A stretch of 64,000 nucleotides of DNA from Pseudomonadota bacterium (GTDB taxonomy: Bacteria > Pseudomonadota > Gammaproteobacteria > Steroidobacterales > Steroidobacteraceae), in the NCBI GenBank assembly GCA_025357635.1, contig JANXOV010000136.1:1-64000 (forward strand), read 5' to 3'. The stretch's first letter is position 1. Each line of letters opens with the position of its first letter. The notes under the pieces were generated by a model. That model had not been told where the DNA came from, ran no database searches, and was given only the letters and a program-made list of their open reading frames with translations. Below, one piece after another: positions 27,155-35,895 of the stretch. Position numbers and translations under genes: made by a program.

Positions 27155-27822
27155 TTTCCGGCAGAGGATTGAAGTTTGGAACCGGTGCGCTTGCACTGCT
27201 GCTGGGCGCATTGTCGCTGCCGCACGGTGCTTCCGCCGCAACCGTGCTGGGTGTTGTCGGAGGCCCGGGATTGGACCAAGGTCAGCTCTGCACCACGGGC
27301 TTGCTCTGCCCCGGAAATCCCGCCTTCCAATGGCAGTCGGGCGGCGCCGTATCCGGCTCGATCACTTACGATTCGCTCGCGGGAAAAGCGGACTTCGCCT
27401 TCACACTGACCCAGGATGCAAGCTTTGGCGGCGAAACCCTGCTCGCCGGGTCGACGTTCTCCGCGTCGAATATCGCGGTCAACCTGTCGGCTCTGGGCTC
27501 GGGTCAGATGATCACGCAGACCGGTGCGCCGATCAGCGGAACCGCGAATTTGCTGTTCAATCCGGGACTCGCCATGACGCAAGGCACGCCGGCCATTTCC
27601 GGGTTCTCGTGTACGCTGGGTTTTGGGACGGACGTGTGCGGTGTGTCGCTCGGATCCACCGGGCTGGTGGTGGGCCCCGACGCCGGTGGCAAGAGCTATT
27701 CGTCGTTCCTCACCTTCAACGTCAATGTAACCCCCGTGCCATTGCCTGCCGCGCTGCCGTTGCTGCTGTCCGGGCTGGGAGCGGCGGGAGCCTTCGTCCG
27801 CCGCCGCCGGCGCGAAGGTTGA
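27148..27822 (+). CDS. VPLPA-CTERM sorting domain protein
   Basis: Second predicted exosortase substrate, 224 residues. Signal peptide with GALALLLGALSLPHGASAA; mature part with two pairs of cysteines (CTTGLLC near residue 50; SCTL and DVCG near 155-165) that may form disulfides. The C-terminus is VPLPAALPLLLSGLGAAGAF followed by five arginines. Its ATG overlaps the upstream gene by seven bases, so the two are translationally coupled. The mature domains of the two proteins are not obviously alike. Confidence 0.85.
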   Translation: MLVSGRGLKFGTGALALLLGALSLPHGASAATVLGVVGGPGLDQGQLCTTGLLCPGNPAFQWQSGGAVSGSITYDSLAGKADFAFTLTQDASFGGETLLAGSTFSASNIAVNLSALGSGQMITQTGAPISGTANLLFNPGLAMTQGTPAISGFSCTLGFGTDVCGVSLGSTGLVVGPDAGGKSYSSFLTFNVNVTPVPLPAALPLLLSGLGAAGAFVRRRRREG

Positions 27823-27825
27823 TCG

Positions 27826-29031
27826 CTAGAACGCCGTCAACCCCGTCAGCTCACGCCCGATACTGAGCTGATGCACGGACTCCGTGCCCTCATAAGTGAT
27901 CACGCTTTCCAGATTCAGCATGTGCCGGATGGGTGCGTACTCGGCGCTGATGCCCGCGCCGCCGAGCATGTCGCGACAATCCCGAGCGATGTCCAGTGCC
28001 ATGCGGCAATTGTTCCACTTGGCCAGTGACACCTGCGCCGGCGCCATCTGTCCCTTGTCCTTCAACCGTCCCAATTGCAGCGACAACAATTGCGCGGTGG
28101 TGATGCGCCGGGCCATGTCGGCGAGCCGCGCCTGGATGAGCTGTGTCGCGGCCAGCGGCCTGCCGAACATCACACGGGTCTTGGTGTAGTCGATCAATTG
28201 CGCAAGGCAGGCTTGCGCTGCGCCGATGACGCCCCAGGTAATGCCGTAGCGCGCCTGGGTCAGACAACTCAACGGACCTTTCAAGCCGATCACGCCGGGG
28301 AGCATGTTTTCTTCCGGCACCACCACATTGTCAAAGAACAGCGCCGAGGTCACCGATGCGCGCAGGCTGAATTTGTGTTTGATCTCCGGCGCCGAGAATC
28401 CCTTCGTGCCTTTCTCCACGATGAAGCCGCGCACGCCTTCGGGCGTCTGCGCCCAGCACACGCACAGATCGGCGATGGCACCGTTGGTGATCCACATCTT
28501 CGCGCCGTTGATGACCCAATCCTTGCCCTGTTTCTTGGCATGGGTTTTCATATTGCCGGGGTCCGAGCCGCCATGCGGTTCGGTCAGGCCGAAGCAGCCG
28601 ATCAATGTGCCTGCCGCCATGCCGGGCAGAAATTTCTGCTTCTGCGCCTCGCTGCCGAAGGTGTAGATGGGATACATGCACAGGCTGGACTGCACGGAGA
28701 CGAAACTGCGGATGCCCGAGTCGCCGCGCTCCAGCTCCTGACAGATCAGTCCGTACGACACGGCGTTCAACCCGGCACAACCGTAGCCGTGCAGTGAACT
28801 GCCCAACAGGCCCAGCGCCGCCAGTTCCGGCACGAGTTCCTTGGGAAAGCGGTGCTCTTCGAACGCGGATCTCATCAGCGGGATGACTTTTTCGTCAACC
28901 AGGCGCGCCACCGAGTCCTGCACCATTTGTTCGTCTTCGGTCAGCGATGAGCGGACATCGAACAGGTCCATGGGATTCAATGCGATTACGGGCTTTTTAC
29001 TCGATACTGAGTCGGTGGGTACGGCAGCCAA
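27826..29031 (-). CDS. gcdH: Glutaryl-CoA dehydrogenase
   Basis: Flavin-dependent acyl-CoA dehydrogenase of 401 residues that would oxidise and decarboxylate glutaryl-CoA to crotonyl-CoA in lysine/tryptophan breakdown. Motifs include CFGLTEPHGGSDPGNMKT, WVINGAKMWITNG and the catalytic Glu in TYEGTESVHQLSIGRELTG. These resemble GcdH more than short-chain enzymes. The start is TTG at 29031 because AAAAGGAGA lies six bases upstream; the ATG at 29055 would place that ribosome site inside the coding region. It converges with the VPLPA gene. Confidence 0.85.
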   Translation of the reverse strand: MAAVPTDSVSSKKPVIALNPMDLFDVRSSLTEDEQMVQDSVARLVDEKVIPLMRSAFEEHRFPKELVPELAALGLLGSSLHGYGCAGLNAVSYGLICQELERGDSGIRSFVSVQSSLCMYPIYTFGSEAQKQKFLPGMAAGTLIGCFGLTEPHGGSDPGNMKTHAKKQGKDWVINGAKMWITNGAIADLCVCWAQTPEGVRGFIVEKGTKGFSAPEIKHKFSLRASVTSALFFDNVVVPEENMLPGVIGLKGPLSCLTQARYGITWGVIGAAQACLAQLIDYTKTRVMFGRPLAATQLIQARLADMARRITTAQLLSLQLGRLKDKGQMAPAQVSLAKWNNCRMALDIARDCRDMLGGAGISAEYAPIRHMLNLESVITYEGTESVHQLSIGRELTGLTAF

Positions 29032-29109
29032 TGGAAGTCTCCTTTTACAGTGCATCATCGTAGCGAATAATCGCTCACACACAATAGCAACGTGTCCCCT
29101 GACCGACCC

Positions 29110-30012
29110 ATGAAATGCAGCTATCACCCTGATTACCGGGTCTATTTGCCCGTTGACCACCCCTTTCCCATGGGCAAGTACCCGCTGCTGATGCAGCGCC
29201 TGGTGCAACAGAGCATTGTGCGCCCGCAAGACCTGCTGGAGCCGGTCCCCCTGCCGCGTGCGACGCTCGAACTGGTGCATACCGCCGATTACCTCGACAA
29301 GCTCGAATCGGCGGCGCTGACGCCGGCCCAGATCCGACGGCTGGGGATTCCCTGGTCGGATTCCTTATGGCGCCGCTCCCGTCTGGCCGCCGCAGGCACG
29401 CTGCTGGCCGCGCGGCAGTCCCTGCTCGAGGGGCTTGCCGGCAACCTGGCCGGCGGCACGCACCACGCCTTCGCCGATCACGCGGAAGGGTTCTGTGTGC
29501 TGAACGACGTGGCCATCGCCATCCGCCAATTGCAGCAGGAAGGCGCCATCCGGCGCGCAGCGGTGATCGATCTGGACGTGCATCAGGGCAATGGTACGGC
29601 GTCGATTTTCGAAAACGACGCGGCCGTGTTCACCTTCTCGATGCACGGGCAGAAAAACTATCCCCTGGACAAGATGCGTTCGAGCCTGGACGTTGGTCTG
29701 CCCGACGGAACCGGTGATGACGAGTATCTGAGCACATTGGCCTCGCATCTGCCGGCCGTGCTCGATGCGTCCGATCCGGATCTTGTGTTCTATCTTGCCG
29801 GCGTGGATGTCGTGGCCGGTGATCGCTACGGCAAACTCGCCATGACGGAGAACGGCTTGCGTGCGCGCGAGCGCATGGTCATCGACGCGGTGCGCGCGCG
29901 CAAGATACCGTTGACCATCGTGCTCGGCGGCGGCTATGCGGCCGACACGATGCGCACCGCGCAGCTGCACGCGCATGTGTTCCGCGAGTCCGCGCGCCAA
30001 TTCACGAAATAA
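29110..30012 (+). CDS. Histone deacetylase family (AcuC/HDAC-like) deacetylase
   Basis: Zinc-dependent amidohydrolase of 300 residues. Conserved features: GGTHHAFADHAEGFCVLNDVAIAI, the zinc ligands Asp and His in VIDLDVHQGNGTA, a further Asp in AGVDVVAGDRYGKL, and the final GGGYA loop. Bacterial members remove acetyl groups from proteins (AcuC) or small polyamine-like substrates. Start MKCSYHPDY is the family beginning; a GTG at 29092 is in frame. It is divergent from gcdH, so the two may share a promoter region. Confidence 0.87.
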   Translation: MKCSYHPDYRVYLPVDHPFPMGKYPLLMQRLVQQSIVRPQDLLEPVPLPRATLELVHTADYLDKLESAALTPAQIRRLGIPWSDSLWRRSRLAAAGTLLAARQSLLEGLAGNLAGGTHHAFADHAEGFCVLNDVAIAIRQLQQEGAIRRAAVIDLDVHQGNGTASIFENDAAVFTFSMHGQKNYPLDKMRSSLDVGLPDGTGDDEYLSTLASHLPAVLDASDPDLVFYLAGVDVVAGDRYGKLAMTENGLRARERMVIDAVRARKIPLTIVLGGGYAADTMRTAQLHAHVFRESARQFTK

Positions 30013-30082
30013 AAATGCAGCCGCAACACCCACGAAATTTTCGGCCGCTATGCTTTGTCTCGCCCGCCCCGTGTGGGAATAC

Positions 30083-30102
30083 AGGCAGTGGGTTCACTGC
30101 CT
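30083..30102. terminator. Hairpin after the deacetylase gene
   Basis: Perfect 8-base stem AGGCAGTG / CACTGCCT with a GGTT loop, 71 bases after the deacetylase stop. It lacks a U-run, so it may be a weak terminator or part of the leader of the next gene. Confidence 0.4.
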
Positions 30103-30119
30103 CTCGTCCTGGAAGTCCC

Positions 30120-30166
30120 GGGACGGATCGATCGCACTCCCCCCGACAACGCGATCGGTCCGTCCC
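30120..30166. repeat. Long inverted repeat upstream of the OmpA-like gene
   Basis: A 16-base stem with a single mismatch: 30120-30135 pairs with 30151-30166 around a 15-base C-rich loop. It sits 100 bases before the OmpA-like start and just before a possible -10, TATATT at 30221-30226. It could be a terminator, an operator, or a protein-binding site. Confidence 0.5.
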
Positions 30167-30266
30167 GTGCGTCGGGAAAAGCCGACAGTCTGCGAGGAGT
30201 CATACCCGGTGCGTCTCGGGTATATTCGCGCTTCCAAGAATTTCAATTGATCGGAGTGAGCGCACC

Positions 30267-30959
30267 ATGACGATATCAAGCGGACGACAACTGGCGTGGG
30301 TGGGGTTGGCCTGCGCCGTTTCAATGGCGGTGTCGGGCTGCTACACCGAGAACGCCTACACCGGCGAGCGCCAGTACAGCGACACGGCCAAAGGAGCCGG
30401 CATCGGCGCCGCCGTCGGCGCGGTGGTCGGATTGCTCACCGGCGGTGATGCGGCGGCACATCGCAAGAACGCGCTGATCGGTGCCGGCATCGGCGCGCTG
30501 GCCGGCGGCGCGGTGGGTAACTACATGGACCGGCAGCAGGGGGAACTGCGCGCGCAGCTGCGCGGTACCGGCGTCAGCGTCACCCGCATGGGCGACAACA
30601 TCACGCTGAACATGCCCAGTAACATCACCTTCGCGACCAACAGCGCCGATCTGAATGCCAGTTTCTTCCGCGTTCTCGACTCGGTCGACATCGTTCTGAA
30701 AAAATACGAAAAGACCCTCGTCGAAGTGGCCGGGCACACGGATAACGTCGGTTCGGATCAGGCCAATCAAGCGCTGTCCGAGCGGCGCGCGAACACGGTG
30801 GCCCAATATCTGCAAGCCCATGGATTGCGCAGCGATCGCCTCATTACCGTGGGCGCGGGCGAGACCCGCCCGGTGGCGACCAACGACACGCCAGAGGGCC
30901 GTCAGGCGAATCGCCGCGTGGAGCTGACGCTGACGCCGCTGACTCAGTCGCCCGGCTGA
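30267..30959 (+). CDS. OmpA-family peptidoglycan-binding lipoprotein (YiaD-like)
   Basis: Outer-membrane lipoprotein of 230 residues. The signal peptide ends in VSGC with lipidated Cys25. A glycine-zipper segment (GAGIGAAVGAVVGLL, IGAGIGALAGGAVG) spans residues 45-90. The C-terminal OmpA domain has ITFATNSADLN, the peptidoglycan contact region VAGHTDNVGSDQANQALSE and GRQANRRVELTL. It probably links the outer membrane to the cell wall. ATG 30267 is preceded by GGAG at eleven bases. Transcription ends at the strong stem-loop after the stop. Confidence 0.9.
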   Translation: MTISSGRQLAWVGLACAVSMAVSGCYTENAYTGERQYSDTAKGAGIGAAVGAVVGLLTGGDAAAHRKNALIGAGIGALAGGAVGNYMDRQQGELRAQLRGTGVSVTRMGDNITLNMPSNITFATNSADLNASFFRVLDSVDIVLKKYEKTLVEVAGHTDNVGSDQANQALSERRANTVAQYLQAHGLRSDRLITVGAGETRPVATNDTPEGRQANRRVELTLTPLTQSPG

Positions 30960-30966
30960 TGCTCGG

Positions 30967-30999
30967 GCCGGTGAGAATCAGGTGCTGATTCTCACCGGC
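30967..30999. terminator. Bidirectional stem-loop between OmpA-like gene and P450
   Basis: Perfect 15-base stem GCCGGTGAGAATCAG / CTGATTCTCACCGGC with a GTG loop, followed on the plus strand by ACTTTT. It starts eight bases after the OmpA-like stop and runs over the last codons of the convergent P450 gene, so it can serve both transcripts. Confidence 0.7.
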
Positions 31000-32189
31000 A
31001 CTTTTGCAAAACCGCGAAAGCGCGCCCGCCCGCCGCGCTGCGGCGTGCCGGTCACGCTGAAGCGCGGGAAGCGCGCCAAAAACCGGCCGATGGCCACAGC
31101 GCCTTCCAGCCGGGCAACGCCCATACCGGCGCATTGGTGAATGCCGCTGCCGAAGGCCAGGTGCCGGTTCGGTGAGCGGCCGATATCCAGCTGATCGGGC
31201 GCGGCAAACTGCTCCGGATCGCGGTTCGCGGCGCCGATGCAGAGCGTGATGGGTGTGCCCGCTTCCACCGCAACGCCGCCGATGTCCACCGCTTGTGTCG
31301 TGATGCGATTGCCCAATTGGTTGGAGCTTTCGAAGCGCAGGAATTCCTCGACCGCGGTCTTGATTAGGCCGGGGTCCTGGATCAGCCGTTGCTTCTGCGG
31401 CGGGTGATTGCTCAAACAGACGAGGCCGTTGCCGATCAGATTGGTGGTTGTTTCGTGTCCTGCGTTGAGCAGGAAGATGCAGTTGTGGATGAGTTCGGTT
31501 TCGCTCAACCGCTCCCCACCGGTCTCGCCTTCGATCAAGCGCGTCAGCAGGTCGCCGGCCGGATCGCGGCCTTCGGTGCGCCGCCGCGCGATCAGTCCTT
31601 GCAGATAGATCGAGAATTCGCTTACCGCCGCGTTGCCGCGCTGCGCCGCCGCGGGCGTCAACTGCGGTTCGAGAGCGCCGAGAATGCTCAGCGACCACTC
31701 GCGCAGCGGCGCGCGGTCCGCGGGCGGTACCGCCAATAGATTGCCGATGACTTCGATGGGGATGGCGGAGGCGAAGTCCTCGATCAGGTCCCCGCCGCCA
31801 TGGGTTTCGAAACGCGTGAGCAGTTGATCCACCCATGCGGTCAGTGCCGGTTCGATGGCGGCGATGGCCTTGGGGGTCAGCGGCGCGGCGATCAGCCGGC
31901 GCACCCGCGAATGCAGCGGCGGGTCGTTGAATACCAATGACGTGGTGTGATGCTCGAGCAGAGGAGAGGGGCCGTATTTGCGCCCGAACTCGACGCGTTT
32001 GTCCGAGCTGAAGATTTTTGGATTCTTGTAGACGAATTCGATGTCGCGGTAGCGTGTCAGAAGGATCGAACCGTCCGGCATGCGCTTGACGGGCTCACGC
32101 TCGCGCAGGGCGGCATAAAAAGGAAAGGGGTCTTGGTAGAAGTCGGGCGGCAGCTGCCGCAGATCGAATGATTCGAGTAAATCGGACAC
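30978..32189 (-). CDS. Cytochrome P450
   Basis: Soluble bacterial P450 of 403 residues, a heme monooxygenase. The I-helix oxygen-binding motif is AGHETTT (about residue 245), the K-helix ExxR is in EEFLRFESS, and the heme Cys ligand is in FGSGIHQCAGMGVARLEG near residue 349. Length and motifs fit class I enzymes supplied by a separate ferredoxin. No ferredoxin or reductase gene is near, so redox partners must be elsewhere. Translation starts at GTG 32189 with AGGA upstream. Substrate unknown. Confidence 0.92.
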   Translation of the reverse strand: MSDLLESFDLRQLPPDFYQDPFPFYAALREREPVKRMPDGSILLTRYRDIEFVYKNPKIFSSDKRVEFGRKYGPSPLLEHHTTSLVFNDPPLHSRVRRLIAAPLTPKAIAAIEPALTAWVDQLLTRFETHGGGDLIEDFASAIPIEVIGNLLAVPPADRAPLREWSLSILGALEPQLTPAAAQRGNAAVSEFSIYLQGLIARRRTEGRDPAGDLLTRLIEGETGGERLSETELIHNCIFLLNAGHETTTNLIGNGLVCLSNHPPQKQRLIQDPGLIKTAVEEFLRFESSNQLGNRITTQAVDIGGVAVEAGTPITLCIGAANRDPEQFAAPDQLDIGRSPNRHLAFGSGIHQCAGMGVARLEGAVAIGRFLARFPRFSVTGTPQRGGRARFRGFAKVPVRIST

Positions 32190-32242
32190 GCCGGCATCCT
32201 ATCAGGATGTTCGGCGTGACCTTCGACTGGGACGGCGGTTTT

Positions 32243-33103
32243 TCAGGCCATCAACCCTTTGAGCTTCTTGATCGCATTGGCTTCGATCTGCCGCACGCGC
32301 TCGGCGGACACATTGTACTCGGCGGCGAGTTCGTGCAGTGTCGCTTTGTCCTCGGTCATCCAGCGGCGTTTCAGGATGCTGCGGCTGCGGTCATCCAGCT
32401 TCTGCAAGGCGGAGCCCAGTCGTTCAGCGGAGTCCTCTTCCCATTCTTCGCTTTCAGCCTGAATGGCCGGATCGGCATTTCTCGCCGGCAGATACATGGC
32501 CGGCGAATACGCTTCTTCCTCGTCGGATTCGGGCGTCGGATCGAAGGACAGGTCGCGCGCGGACAGGCGCTGCTCCATTTCGCGCACGTCGCTGACATCG
32601 ACTTTCAGATCGCGGGCCACGGCCTGCGTCTCGGCTTCGGACAGCCAGGCCAGGTTTTTCTTGCGCTTGCGCAGATTGAAGAACAGCTTGCGCTGCGACT
32701 TGGTGGTGGCCACCTTGACCAGGCGCCAGTTGCGCAGCACGTATTCGTGAATTTCGGCGCGAATCCAATGCACCGCGAAGGACACCAGCCGTACCCCGAC
32801 ATTCGGGTCGAAGCGCTTCACCGCTTTCATCAGGCCGATGTTGCCTTCCTGCACGAGATCGCCCATGGGCAGGCCGTAGCCCAGATAGCCGCGCGCAATG
32901 TGCACCACGAAGCGCAGATGCGACAGCACGAGCTCACGCGCGGCGTCGATATCGCCCTCGGTGCGAAACCGCCCCGCCAGCGCCACTTCTTCCTCGCGGC
33001 TGAGCACAGGAATGCGTGCCACGCGATCGATGTAGGAGTCCAGACTCCCGATGGGACCGGCTAAAATCACATCCGCTTGCTTCGCAACCAACGCATTACC
33101 CAT
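32243..33103 (-). CDS. rpoH: RNA polymerase heat-shock sigma factor RpoH (sigma-32)
   Basis: Sigma factor of 286 residues, the length of sigma-32. Region 2 is seen in [41 protein letters not shown] and [19 protein letters not shown]. The RpoH box, QRKLFFNLR, sits near residue 140, and region 4 is in [30 protein letters not shown] 33103 has GGGAGG eight bases upstream. A CIRCE operator overlaps the promoter, so HrcA probably represses it. It lies beside ftsXEY as in many gammaproteobacteria. Confidence 0.96.
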   Translation of the reverse strand: MGNALVAKQADVILAGPIGSLDSYIDRVARIPVLSREEEVALAGRFRTEGDIDAARELVLSHLRFVVHIARGYLGYGLPMGDLVQEGNIGLMKAVKRFDPNVGVRLVSFAVHWIRAEIHEYVLRNWRLVKVATTKSQRKLFFNLRKRKKNLAWLSEAETQAVARDLKVDVSDVREMEQRLSARDLSFDPTPESDEEEAYSPAMYLPARNADPAIQAESEEWEEDSAERLGSALQKLDDRSRSILKRRWMTEDKATLHELAAEYNVSAERVRQIEANAIKKLKGLMA

Positions 33104-33133
33104 GCGCGAACCTCCCGTATAAATATTGGCGCT

Positions 33134-33163
33134 ATTCTAGCACTCCGGAACTTGGAGTGCTAA
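33134..33163 (-). promoter_or_regulatory. CIRCE operator overlapping the rpoH promoter
   Basis: TAGCACTC (33138-33145), nine bases, then GAGTGCTAA (33155-33163): the CIRCE consensus TTAGCACTC-N9-GAGTGCTAA is matched except one outermost base. On the minus strand TTAGCA (33163-33158) and TAGAAT (33139-33134) can serve as -35 and -10 with an 18-base spacer, so HrcA binding would block the polymerase. Confidence 0.85.
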
Positions 33164-33269
33164 TACCGCAGGCAGTTCCCGCGCTGCAAAAAGTCAATCA
33201 GATCAGTTTGTTATATGCATAGACGGCAATCGCATGCGGCGGCCGCTGGATGGATGACCAGTACCACAA

Positions 33270-34190
33270 TCAGCTGGGTTCGATGGCCCGGATATGCCAG
33301 GTGGCCGCCACCCAGGCACCCAGCCAACCCAGCAACCCGGCGCCGATGAGCACTTCGCCCCCCAAGGCCCAGCCCGCTCCGGTGAGACCGAAGTCGCTGC
33401 CATAAAGTTCGGCGACGTGGCGGATGGAACCGGTGAGCAGGTGGGTGGTCAGCGCGGCCAGCAGCAGCGCCATGCCGCCGCCGCCCAGCCCATACAGGAA
33501 GCCGCTGTAGAGGAACGGCCGTCGCGCGAATCCGTCGCTGCCGCCCACCAGCTTCATGACCTCGATTTCGTTGCGCCGGTTCAGAATGTCCAGGCGCACG
33601 GTATTGCCGATGATCAGCACGATGCCTGCGACGAGGATGCCGCTGATCAGGGCCACCAGCCTATGCGCCGTATCCAGCATGGCGTGGAAGCGCCTGACCC
33701 AGGCCGTGTCGAGCTGAACTTCGGCCACGTCGGGGATTGCCGCGAGTTGCTTCTGCAGCGGCTGCGCCGCATCGCTGCGGCTTGCCGCCAAGGTCGGCGT
33801 GACCACCAGCACCTGCGGCAGCGGATTGTCGGTGAGCGCATCCAGCGCCGTTCCGAAGCCGGAGTGTTCGCGGAACTCGTTGAGCGCCTGCCGGGCGGTG
33901 ATCACCTGCACCGCGGCGATATCCCCGCGCGAACGCAGCTGCGCCGCGATGGCGCGTGCACGTTCCTCGCTTGCAGCCGTGTTCAAGTACAGCGTCAGAT
34001 CGATGGCATCGGTCCAGTTCCCGGTTGCCTGCCGCGCGTTCTGCACCAACACCTGCAGGATTAGCGGCAAGGCCAGTGCGATGCCGATGACGCTGATGAT
34101 CATCAGTGTTGCGAACGGTTGTTTGACGATGCGGCCGAAAGAGCCGACCAGGGTCTGGGCATGCCGCTCAAGATAGGCGCCGAGGTTCAT
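33270..34190 (-). CDS. ftsX: Cell division protein FtsX
   Basis: Permease-like subunit of the FtsEX complex, 306 residues, with the expected four transmembrane helices: one near residue 25 (TLMIISVIGIALALPLIL) and three in the C-terminal half. A periplasmic domain spans about residues 50-170. The complex controls periplasmic amidase activation at the septum. It overlaps ftsE by four bases (ATGA). The cytoplasmic N-terminus is short. Confidence 0.93.
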   Translation of the reverse strand: MNLGAYLERHAQTLVGSFGRIVKQPFATLMIISVIGIALALPLILQVLVQNARQATGNWTDAIDLTLYLNTAASEERARAIAAQLRSRGDIAAVQVITARQALNEFREHSGFGTALDALTDNPLPQVLVVTPTLAASRSDAAQPLQKQLAAIPDVAEVQLDTAWVRRFHAMLDTAHRLVALISGILVAGIVLIIGNTVRLDILNRRNEIEVMKLVGGSDGFARRPFLYSGFLYGLGGGGMALLLAALTTHLLTGSIRHVAELYGSDFGLTGAGWALGGEVLIGAGLLGWLGAWVAATWHIRAIEPS

Positions 34191-34843
34191 GCGAGCGCCA
34201 ACTGCCCGTCGGTGAGCGCGATGCGCCGCGCGCCGACAGCCTCGATGAGATGGACGTCGTGTGTGGCGATGACCACCGTGACCCCCACGTCGTTGAAGCG
34301 CTTGAACAGGCGCATGGTTTCCAGGGCAAGCTGCGGATCCAGATTGCCCGTGGGTTCATCGGCAATGAGCAGCGGCGGCTTGGCGACCACCGCGCGCGCG
34401 ATGCCCACGCGCTGCTGTTCGCCGGTGGACAGCTCCTGCGGCAGATTGCGCTCCTTGCCCAGCAGCCCCACCTGGTCCAGAGCGGCGCGCACGCGCTTGT
34501 CGATCTCGCGCCGCGGCACCCCGGCGATGATCAGCGGCAGCGCCACGTTGTCCAGCACCGGGCGATCCTGCAGCAGTTTGTGATCCTGAAACACCACGCC
34601 GATCTGGCGGCGGAACAGCGGTATGCGGCGCCGGCCGATGCGTGCCAGATTCTGATCCCCGACGAACACCTCGCCGCGGGACGGGCGTTCGATGAGTGCG
34701 ATCAATTTCAAGATGGTGCTTTTGCCGGCGCCGGACGGGCCGGTCAGAAACGCCATCTCTCCCGCCTGCACTGAAAAAGACAGGCCGGCCAGTGCCTGGC
34801 GGCCGGTGGCGTAGCGCTTGTGGACCTGCTCGAAGCGGATCAT
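34187..34843 (-). CDS. ftsE: Cell division ATP-binding protein FtsE
   Basis: ABC ATPase of 218 residues. Walker A is GPSGAGKST at about residues 36-44, the signature is LSTGEQQR, Walker B is PLLIADEPTGNLD and the switch His is in VVIATHD. It partners FtsX at the inner face of the membrane. It overlaps ftsY upstream and ftsX downstream by four bases each, the compact order ftsY-ftsE-ftsX. Confidence 0.96.
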   Translation of the reverse strand: MIRFEQVHKRYATGRQALAGLSFSVQAGEMAFLTGPSGAGKSTILKLIALIERPSRGEVFVGDQNLARIGRRRIPLFRRQIGVVFQDHKLLQDRPVLDNVALPLIIAGVPRREIDKRVRAALDQVGLLGKERNLPQELSTGEQQRVGIARAVVAKPPLLIADEPTGNLDPQLALETMRLFKRFNDVGVTVVIATHDVHLIEAVGARRIALTDGQLALA

Positions 34844-35811
34844 TTGCCGGCGTTGCCCGCGTCGCTCTTGAGCAGGGCGGAAACGAACTCGTCAGCGTTG
34901 AACACGCCGAAGTCCTCGATCTGTTCGCCGACGCCGACGAAGCGGATGGGTATTTTGAGCTTCTGCGCGATGGCCAGCACCACGCCGCCCTTGGCCGAAC
35001 CGTCCAGCTTGGTGATGGCCAGGCCAGTCACATTGACATGCCGGTTGAACACATCGGCCTGCGCCACGGCGTTCTGACCGATGGTGCCGTCGAGAATCAG
35101 CAGCACCTCATGCGGCGCCGTCGGGTCCAGCCGAGCCAGCACGCGCTTGACCTTCTTGAGCTCCTCCATGAGATGCACCTGCGTGTGCAGCCGGCCGGCC
35201 GTGTCGGCGATCAGCACGTCCACGCCACGCGCGCGCGCAGCATTCAGCCCGTCGAAAATGACGGCGGCCGGATCCGCGCCGTTGTGCTGCGAAATGATGG
35301 GCACGTTGTTGCGCGTGGCCCAGGCTTCCAGCTGCTCGCGTGCCGCTGCTCGGAATGTGTCGCCGGCGGCGAGCATGACGCTGTGTCCATGCGCCATCAG
35401 CCGATGCGCCAGTTTGCCGATGCTGGTGGTCTTGCCGGCGCCGTTGATGCCGATGACCAGGATGACATACGGTTTGATCGCCGCGTCGATGATCAGCGGA
35501 CTCTCGACCGGCTTCAGGATCTGCAACATCGATGCATGCAGGCTCTTGCGCAGCGCGTCCACATCGTCGAGTTCCTTGCGCGCCACGCGCCTGCGCAGCT
35601 CGTCGAGAATCTGCGTGGTCGCCTCGATGCCGACATCGGCTGTGATGAGGTGCGATTCGAGCTCATCCAGAATCTGCGCATCGATCTTGCGCCCGGGCAG
35701 CAGATTCGCCAGGTCGTACGCCAGCCAGGAATCGGCCGGGGCGAGCTTGGCACGCAGCCGGCTGAAGAATCCGCGCACGCCGGATGTTGAAGTTTCATCG
35801 CTCATGCGCAC
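34840..35811 (-). CDS. ftsY: Signal recognition particle receptor FtsY
   Basis: SRP-type GTPase of 323 residues lacking the long acidic N-terminal A domain of the E. coli protein. The NG domain is complete: VIGINGAGKTTSIGKLAHRL (G1), DTFRAAAREQLEAW, DTAGRLHT (G3) and TKLDGSAKGG (G4). It delivers ribosomes translating membrane proteins to the translocon. First gene of ftsYEX; an alternative ATG at 35805 is in frame. It is divergent from rsmD. Confidence 0.95.
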   Translation of the reverse strand: MRMSDETSTSGVRGFFSRLRAKLAPADSWLAYDLANLLPGRKIDAQILDELESHLITADVGIEATTQILDELRRRVARKELDDVDALRKSLHASMLQILKPVESPLIIDAAIKPYVILVIGINGAGKTTSIGKLAHRLMAHGHSVMLAAGDTFRAAAREQLEAWATRNNVPIISQHNGADPAAVIFDGLNAARARGVDVLIADTAGRLHTQVHLMEELKKVKRVLARLDPTAPHEVLLILDGTIGQNAVAQADVFNRHVNVTGLAITKLDGSAKGGVVLAIAQKLKIPIRFVGVGEQIEDFGVFNADEFVSALLKSDAGNAGK

Positions 35812-35895
35812 AGCTTAACAGCTATGATTCGTGCGCCTGAACCGGTTCAACGCGGCGTATGCCTGTGCGTTTGCGCGGGGCGAGAGACAAAGACT

